From the NCBI GenBank assembly GCA_026874595.1, contig CM049316.1:61635676-61699675 (forward strand): a DNA stretch of 64,000 bases. Reading direction: 5' to 3'. Position 1 is the stretch's first letter. Each line of letters begins with the position of its first letter. The translations under genes and the position numbers were made by a program. Positions 61,501 to 64,000 of this stretch are shown piece by piece. This DNA comes from Sipunculus nudus (lineage: Eukaryota > Annelida > Sipuncula > Golfingiida > Sipunculidae). The notes under the pieces are model-generated. The model made no database searches and was not told where the DNA came from. It saw nothing but the letters and a program-made list of their open reading frames with translations.

Positions 61501-63592
61501 CTATCATGTACTGGCTACATGTGTTTGGATGCGTGTTGACCTCAAGTTGGTCCAATGTGAACCTGATACCTTATAGACTGAGAGCAAAAAATAATAATAA
61601 TTTTGGTCTCTCTCTGAAACTATAACAGTTTGGCTCTATACTTGATATAACTTGAAATAATAACAACAAATGTGAGGCACTTTCAATGGTGTGTATGGTA
61701 GCATTCAGTAGTCTGTGGAGATGGAGGAAACCGGAGGATCCGGAGAAAACCACCAATCTCAATTGTACCCCTTTCACACATGTACAAAAGTTTTCAAAAC
61801 AATTTGGCCAAAGCAGTTTGACCAAATCAGTTTGAATCTGTGTTATATGTGTTCACATGGGCATCTAGCACCAGTGCATGAGGTTAACATTTCACAAGTG
61901 AAACAATGTAACAACATGCTGATACAAGCATTAATTCACATTTGCACCATCACCTAGTTGCTGCTTGAAAAGTAGGGCCAAACCATACTACAGCATTAAC
62001 ATGACACTTTAGTAAAGAGGATAAAATGATTCACATTCAAAATGGTTTGCAATCTGTGTCCGAGTTGCTTTTGGTGTGTGAAAGAGGTATTGGATGGGAC
62101 ACTACCACCCAGTGTCACAGCAATGCTGGGGATTGAACCAAGGTCACCAATGGAGAGAGCTGAGCATTTTACCACTTGACTGTCCAGGCTCAATTTGGCT
62201 CAATGTGAGTGGGTCTGCTGGGAAATCGTACAGAATCAGTATTCAAGTCACTAAACCAGTGCATGGATTGTCAGGCAACAGCCCCTGCATCTAAGCTTGC
62301 AATCCAATTCCACATGGACTGCAGTGAATAAATTTAATGCCTGAGCCAGGAGGGTATGTTTTCATCCCTGTTCATGTTCATGTATGTTTGTGTTTGTTCA
62401 CAACATAACTCATGCAATCATGAAAGGAATCTAAAAATTGTCAGGGCATTTTGGGAATGGGCCAAGGAGAACTGAGTTGATAAATTTTGGTTGGATCTGG
62501 CACATGACCCAGATTCATGAAAGTCATCAAGGAATATTCACATATAACAAATGTACAGTCATACAGGCTGAATAAGTGAATGCAAACACATGACAGAGGC
62601 TTTCATTCCTTAAAATGCAGATATCAAGTTTCATCTTTGATATCTGAGACAGTAGTTACTGCCCTAAATCACCTTATCCAACTTGTTCAACAAATGATTA
62701 CTTGGCTAGACTTTGCTTACTAAGAGAGTGATATTCACAAAACAGGCACCTACATGTCTGTAAGAGATCAACTGAAATTACTAGGGCTAATAAAATGCAG
62801 TAACTGGTAATATTTCTTTATATACACAACACTTAAAATGTACTTTGGTAATGAAAACATTTGCCCAAAGGCATATGTTATGTTTACAAAGTGCTGACAA
62901 TACAATCAAGGCCAAGCACATGTTGCAAAATAGAAGTACATAATATTTATAGTATATGATTTCCTCGTACAGTTTCACTGTAAGATCATTATGGCTGCAT
63001 GTTGTATATGATATGACTTGTATAATATAGGCTTAACAATGACATGCACACACTAAAATGCAACTCTTTGTGCACTGCATCAATAAAGTACCTCTATAAT
63101 TACCTTTATATGGTTTCACAAGCATTAATAAATATGCACACTGTAGGTATGATGTTGATGTACTATTTTAAGGATGTTATGTGCCAAGATGCCCCAAGCA
63201 TGCTGAGAACATGCTGTGTTATAACACATTAACTATTAAGAAATATCACTTGGCACCAGGAATACACATTTGACAAGTAACATGGATGAACATGGAAAAC
63301 TGTATCTTATTAAATCATAAACTTCTTGGCCAGATATTAATATGGTCACTAACCAACATGTTTTAAATGATGTTTATTCCCAGTATATATTTCATATTCA
63401 TTAACTCATTAATCACAAGGTCCATTATCATTTTGTCTACCAGCATATCAATTAAAACTGTAACAATTATTATAATTATATAAAATTTGTACATATAAAA
63501 TATTTAAAAATTTAGATACCAAGCTGCACTTACCAGTTGTGCCTACCTTTGAGGGAAAACATGTGGACAGTGGTCATTTCACAGTACAAGAT
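28425..63592 (-). CDS. host gene, C-terminal ten exons (330 residues), product not firmly identified
   Basis: Ten exons join in the order 63534-63592, 61347-61386, 60984-61232, 48068-48201, 40541-40632, 39633-39721, 39484-39527, 39270-39421, 29296-29342 and 28425-28511. All nine introns are GT-AG; they are 2147, 114, 12782, 7435, 819, 105, 62, 9927 and 784 bp. The reading phase matches at every junction and the joined frame has no stop until TAA at 28425. The protein is soluble-looking, with no membrane segment, and is fairly rich in Cys and Trp: CKCVSSKLIQYVHNLP, LPEWQGVLDTIELRPSRIVP, GYQENIRGLYQWPAW, EFWAEWVKEESIRFWHLC, FPENTVMWYT at the end. I do not firmly recognise the family. A GREB1-like C-terminal region is a weak guess from memory only. 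The 5' part should lie beyond 64 kb. The gene was invisible as a single frame because its exons are short. Confidence 0.82.
28706..28833. repeat. fragment of a GGGCTCAAC-ended MITE
   Basis: It matches the right half of the element at 59321-59570: GACCCATTTGTCCCGTCAGG, GGCAAGTGG and the right end TTGAGCCCTG. The left end is missing. Confidence 0.6.
29296..29342 (-). CDS. host gene exon 9 (47 bp)
   Basis: Acceptor AACTTGCAG, donor GAG|GTAAGT. Joined to the single base left by exon 8, it reads GSLFAYLSDCQYGLSE and ends in phase 0, as exon 10 needs. Confidence 0.72.
29745..30090 (-). mobile_element. tRNA-derived SINE, copy 2 (intron 8)
   Basis: A minus-strand head starts near 30087 (GGCCTCTGTGATCTAGTGG). 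The body CTCACAGTCAGCCCCCACCC and the left-end sequence GGGCTACATGACAGGAGGG match copy 1. Confidence 0.75.
30091..31240. other. intronic AT-rich sequence
   Basis: No gene or named element seen; it has low-complexity TTTATAGTTATAG runs near 30115. Confidence 0.5.
31241..33063 (+). mobile_element. family B element, copy 2 (longest, intron 8)
   Basis: It starts ACTAGAATACGGGTAGTCG; the stem TAGTCG-ACAAG-CGACTA is intact, followed by GTATCCGCC. It ends with the hairpin TATCCGCAAAAC...GTTTTGGCGGATA. The 13-bp GTATCCGCC(A/T)AAA and TTTTGGCGGATAC form the subterminal inverted repeat. A GC-rich block with a CGGCGG run lies just inside the right end. The short open frames on both strands are repeats of the tandem unit. 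Confidence 0.8.
31465..32840 (+). repeat. family B tandem array, 280-bp units
   Basis: The dyad AGGTGGCGCCACCTGTCAT opens units at about 31466, 31746, 32026, 32306 and 32586. Each 280-bp unit is two related half-units, the second opening with AGGTGGCGCCACCATTTTTG. The three rightmost units are nearly identical, while the leftmost is diverged, which suggests recent unit-level amplification within this copy. Confidence 0.85.
33453..33892. mobile_element. MITE with CAGGGTTCC / GGGAACCCTG ends (intron 8)
   Basis: Short inverted ends are flanked by TA on both sides. The interior repeats TTTTTAAGACCTA/TTTAAGACC words in both halves. A decayed relative with CATTTCCAGGACTTTTTTT words is visible near 36285-36335. 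It carries no coding capacity. Confidence 0.55.
34967..34997. repeat. perfect AT-rich palindrome
   Basis: Fourteen-base arms AAAAATATACTTTT and complement surround TAT. It is AT-rich enough to be chance or a replication-slippage product. Confidence 0.5.
35575..35855. repeat. recent 146-bp tandem duplication (intron 8)
   Basis: The unit starting GAGAGAAAATATT occurs at 35578 and 35724. The copies differ at about two positions. Each copy carries the minus-strand donor-like CAG|GTAAGG, so the duplication doubled a potential splice site. Confidence 0.85.
37096..38869. mobile_element. fold-back element 1 with 360-bp inverted ends (intron 8)
   Basis: The left arm 37096-37458 and right arm 38513-38869 are inverted copies alignable along their whole length; they start ATATATATATGTCAAGGCC at both outer edges. 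The outer roughly 280 bp of each arm is a chain of short words (AGATTGCGATC, CTGGACAGATCTTAGATC, CCAGCCCA) in alternating order; the inner 80 bp is unique sequence. A separate MITE lies in the spacer. No transposase is encoded. Confidence 0.8.
37844..38169. mobile_element. TA-flanked MITE inside fold-back element 1
   Basis: Inverted ends of about 40 bp (TAGGCCAAAAAAATTTAAAG, then GGTATGGTTCTCAGGCAC) are mirrored at 38130-38169, with TA at both outer edges. Confidence 0.72.
38875..39135. repeat. word array with CCTAGGCGAG / CTAGACG motifs
   Basis: Directly outside the right arm of fold-back element 1 lies another chain of short palindrome-like words (GATTGCAATCCAGGCGGATT, CTAGACGAGATC, CCTAGGCGAGATT). 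It is built on the same principle as the fold-back arms but in a different vocabulary, and no inverted partner was found. Confidence 0.5.
39270..39421 (-). CDS. host gene exon 8 (152 bp)
   Basis: Acceptor CACAAATGTACAG, donor TTG|GTGAGC. It reads HLCTNEPGITGGISECKHM, then AEACIPKKADISINILLDGF; the first base completes a Trp codon begun in exon 7, and one base is left for exon 9. Confidence 0.83.
39484..39527 (-). CDS. host gene exon 7 (44 bp)
   Basis: This short exon lies between 105- and 62-bp introns: acceptor CATGAAATTTCAG, donor TTG|GTATGG. It reads EFWAEWVKEESIRF. Without it, exons 6 and 8 are out of phase, which is why I include it. The 105-bp intron before it is itself open in frame, so retention would not stop translation. 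Confidence 0.75.
39633..39721 (-). CDS. host gene exon 6 (89 bp)
   Basis: Acceptor ACTGTTATTGATAG, donor AGG|GTACGT. It reads LLSRAFKAAYENFNGSAF and then KPMSLFAPTMR, with phase 0 at its end. Confidence 0.78.
40541..40632 (-). CDS. host gene exon 5 (92 bp)
   Basis: Acceptor TCTCGTTTACTGTAG, donor TAG|GTAAGA. It reads DEDVRVGYQENIRGLYQWPA and WMLIIQHSEI. The leading G completes an Arg codon from exon 4. Confidence 0.83.
40633..42042. other. intron 4, right-hand part: no further feature
   Basis: A poly-G run (about 40491-40511) lies just below exon 5. Otherwise this is AT-rich sequence with no repeat I can place. Confidence 0.4.
42043..42510 (+). pseudogene. decayed coding sequence inside intron 4
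   Basis: On the plus strand 156 codons stay in one frame, broken only by TAA at 42175 and TGA at 42181. Before the breaks it reads RRPKLKLFAEVPLKFHKFYF, after them SYSLSAFQLDKYSAQLPTAQ and ENVLEHLIDLGSAAALETGC, up to a stop at 42510. The composition looks like real protein and it opposes the host gene. It may be a retrocopy or a transposon-derived gene fragment. I do not recognise the product. Confidence 0.4.
42924..43353. mobile_element. MITE with TACCC(C)TTTCACACA ends, copy 1 (intron 4)
   Basis: The ends TACCCATTTCACACACAG and the complement of GCTGTGTAAAAGGGGTA face each other. The internal sequence GCATGAGGTTACAGTGCATT and TGCTGATACAAGCATTTGCA matches the second copy at 61766. It carries no gene. 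Confidence 0.65.
43871..44068. repeat. single fold-back arm (third vocabulary)
   Basis: It begins TTATATATGTTAAGGCCC, the same outer end as fold-back elements 1 and 2, then a chain of GATCCTGATC, CCAATCGG and CCCAATCAGG words. No inverted partner was found nearby, so this is a solo arm or a deleted element. Confidence 0.6.
44069..46279. other. intronic sequence; no gene seen
   Basis: The only recognisable item is a right end AATGTTGAGCCCTG near 44590, identical to that of the MITE at 59321; its left half is absent. Confidence 0.4.
46280..46528 (-). mobile_element. tRNA-derived SINE, copy 3 (intron 4)
   Basis: The minus-strand head near 46526 (GGCTTCAGTGGCTCAGTGG) and the body (TTTTTCACGGTCGGTGCCC) match copies 1 and 2. 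The far end is shorter and more diverged. Confidence 0.7.
46529..48067. other. intronic sequence; no gene seen
   Basis: A poly-C run near 47721 precedes TAATAG and a TTG|GTAAGT site on the plus strand; the 26 bases between them are not credible as an exon. Confidence 0.4.
48068..48201 (-). CDS. host gene exon 4 (134 bp)
   Basis: Acceptor TTATTGCCCCGTAG, donor CAG|GTAAGT (a perfect consensus). It reads NRDGCRSYLPEWQGVLDT, then IELRPSRIVPVCMCIEYD. It leaves two bases that exon 5 completes to Arg. This is the best-supported exon of the model. Confidence 0.87.
48890..49200 (+). mobile_element. second SINE family, one copy (intron 3)
   Basis: A tRNA-like head GTGTGGTAGCGTAATGGTTA (A-box-like) is followed by GCTCTCTCCACCCAGGAGTG and TGGGTACTGGTCATAGGTGG, the body of a widespread invertebrate SINE as I remember it. 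A clear B box is missing, so the head is probably shortened. Confidence 0.5.
49931..52906. mobile_element. fold-back element 2 with about 340-bp inverted ends (intron 3)
   Basis: The outer edges TATATATGTCGAGGCCC (49931) and its complement (52891-52906) open inverted arms of 49931-50275 and about 52575-52906. The arms are chains of AGATTAAAATC, GATCTGGGCTGG, CTGATTTTAAACTGGGC and GACTTCAGGATTTAAATC words. The two arms share outer parts, but the number and order of inner words differ. A family B element sits in the spacer. No transposase. Confidence 0.8.
50567..51456 (+). mobile_element. family B element, copy 3 (nested in fold-back element 2)
   Basis: It starts ACTAGAATACAGGTAGTCG and ends ...GTTTTGGCGGATAC. 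It has about two 280-bp units, and its right part is nearly identical to that of copy 2, including the CCTACGCCGCGGCGGCG block. Confidence 0.8.
52907..55083. other. intronic sequence; no gene seen
   Basis: A minus-strand CAG|GTAAGA site at about 54201, with a pyrimidine-rich acceptor 78 bases upstream, was considered as a cassette exon of the host gene and rejected because the required frame has a stop. Confidence 0.4.
57137..58587. mobile_element. TTAA-flanked, piggyBac-like non-autonomous element (1,443 bp plus TTAA)
   Basis: Inverted ends CACATTCGCTGCCAA and the complement of TTGGCAGTGAATGTG are flanked by TTAA on both sides. Two palindromes, GACGTGTATACACGTC (57157-57172) and ACGTGTATACACGT (57201-57214), lie just inside the left end. 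The neighbouring tandem unit at about 56470 shows the uninterrupted site (ATTTAAGGTAC), proving that a single TTAA was duplicated. No transposase frame is present. The TTAA target and end style suit piggyBac. Confidence 0.82.
58040..58124 (-). repeat. tRNA-like sequence
   Basis: On the minus strand, A-box-like TGGCGCAGTGG (58103-58113) and B-box-like GAGTTCGAATA (58051-58061) are spaced about 41 bp apart in GGCGCAGTGGTTAGAACAG context. The acceptor stem does not pair, so this is a tRNA relic or SINE head rather than a working tRNA gene. Confidence 0.45.
59321..59570. mobile_element. hAT-like MITE with TAGGGCTCGACATTAAC ends (intron 3)
   Basis: The 17-bp ends TAGGGCTCGACATTAAC and the complement of GTTAATGTTGAGCCCTG match except for two bases. 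I see no convincing 8-bp duplication. A partial copy is at 28706 and a lone right end is near 44590. Confidence 0.7.
59880..60790 (+). mobile_element. family B element, copy 4 (intron 3)
   Basis: It starts CCTGGAATACGGTTAGTCG with the TAGTCG-CGACTA stem and GTATCCGCCAAAA; the right end CTTCGTTTTGGCGGATAC gives a perfect 13-bp inverted repeat. Two units with GGTGGTGCCACC or GGCGCCACC dyads lie between, plus a GC-rich GGCGGTGGCGGGGACGGCGG block. Confidence 0.78.
60984..61232 (-). CDS. host gene exon 3 (249 bp)
   Basis: It reads CCIPTKMESRANIYMCKC, VSSKLIQYVHNLPIITGY, TFVSKFDELPMFGLSLYK and then HDLLDTHDSKNGFEGQVLVI, ending FYFFK|GTATTA. It is 83 codons, phase 0 at both ends, as its neighbours require. 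The acceptor (TTGCATGCCAG) is only moderate, and an in-frame alternative is CACAAAG nearby. Confidence 0.75.
61347..61386 (-). CDS. host gene exon 2 (40 bp)
   Basis: Acceptor ACATACTTGTACAG, donor GAG|GTAACA. Its first base completes Trp with the TG of exon 1 and it reads CAHYSSMTVGVTE to phase 0. It is short, so it rests mainly on the phase match. Confidence 0.6.
61716..62191 (-). mobile_element. tRNA-derived SINE of a third type, split by a MITE
   Basis: The minus-strand head at about 62191 (GAGCCTGGACAGTCAAGTGG) and the B box GGTTCAATCCC lead into ACACTGGGTGGTAGTGTCCC. The body resumes beyond the MITE with TGGTTTTCTCCGGATCCTCC and GGTTTCCTCCATC, a block I know from bivalve SINEs. Confidence 0.65.
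61766..62089. mobile_element. MITE with TACCCCTTTCACACA ends, copy 2 (nested in a SINE)
   Basis: TACCCCTTTCACACATGTAC faces the complement of TGTGTGAAAGAGGTA. TTG lies directly outside both ends (61763-61765 and 62090-62092), consistent with a 3-bp target duplication of PIF/Harbinger type. Confidence 0.72.
63534..63592 (-). CDS. host gene exon 1 of this model (first exon visible)
   Basis: Strong donor CTG|GTAAGT. The frame reads EMTTVHMFSLKGRHN and leaves TG, completed to Trp by exon 2. The proposed acceptor (AAGGACATAG) is weak. Alternatively translation starts at the ATG within this exon, making it a first coding exon. Nothing upstream to 64000 could be joined with confidence. Confidence 0.55.
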
Positions 63593-64000
63593 CTATGTCC
63601 TTAACGGGCCACTGATTACAACTAGGTGCAAGACCTGTCGAACTCACTTGTCAGTGCAGTGGTGATAAATAATTCTTTGATTGTCTGCTACTATAATACA
63701 TCAGAAAGGCCACCACCTCCCGTTAGGGTTTGTGGTAATACCTTTGATGTGTAAAATCACCCTCAGATTAAAGAAATCACAAGTCACAGTCAAGGGTAAT
63801 ATTCTTCTAAAGGCACAATAAATATTTTCCTCAAAGCACAATGAACCCATAATAAATTGATCCTGACCTTCATGGCCCCTGTACAAAGGGAATAGTTTTC
63901 ACAGTTTACTGCATTATACTGGCCAGGTGTTGGTATAAAGGTACTACCCTTAGAGTCAATTAACTTCAAAAAGTGAGGTACATACAGAGGAGGATCCTGG
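63593..64000. other. window end; possible further exon not resolved
   Basis: TTTCTTTAATCTGAG at about 63765 (minus strand), followed 20 bases later by AAG|GTATTA, could bound a small upstream exon, but the phase does not fit exon 1 as drawn. Confidence 0.25.

Larger units (their letters stand above)
61387..63533. other. intron 1 of the host gene model
   Basis: It contains a SINE with a nested MITE (61716-62191). From 62192 to the donor at 63533 I see no further gene or repeat. Confidence 0.5.

Overview
This is nuclear DNA from an animal: AT-rich, spliced, and dense in transposons. A BEL/Pao LTR retrotransposon, tRNA-derived SINEs carrying a GGAGGAAACCGGAG block, TTAA- and TA-flanked MITEs and several tandem-repeat elements ending in GACGGAC tracts and hairpins point to a marine lophotrochozoan, most likely a bivalve mollusc (inference).

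Layout. 1-4.8 kb: AT-rich, no gene I can support, a few small repeats. 4.85-13.19 kb: a complete BEL/Pao element on the minus strand with two 1,111-bp LTRs, the 5-bp duplication CCTTT, a Gag-protease frame and an RT-RNase H-integrase frame; its protease-RT linker looks deleted. 13.2-28.4 kb: one or two candidate exons, then a repeat field (families A, B, C, D, F and a TTTCGCGA MITE) with insertions inside insertions.

28.4-63.6 kb: a host gene on the minus strand. No single open frame reveals it, because its exons are 40-250 bp and its introns up to 12.8 kb. Ten exons join through nine GT-AG introns with the phase matching at every junction, giving a 330-residue C-terminal part that ends in a stop at 28425. 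The 5' part of the gene probably lies beyond 64 kb. I do not firmly recognise the protein. Its introns hold most of the other elements: SINEs, four copies (one outside the gene) of a GTATCCGCC-ended tandem-repeat element (B), two fold-back elements with about 340-360 bp inverted ends built of shuffled short words, a TTAA-flanked element with a recognisable empty site, and several MITEs.

Two patterns stand out. Families A, B and C/E differ in sequence but share one plan: a short palindrome at the left, an 11-15 bp subterminal inverted repeat, long tandem units (A, B and C carry GGTGGCGCC-type dyads in them), and a right-end hairpin whose outer arm is the same inverted repeat. This resembles Helentron-associated non-autonomous elements. 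Second, the fold-back elements keep the same outer ends (TATATATGTCRAGGCC) while their inverted arms are built of element-specific palindromic words.
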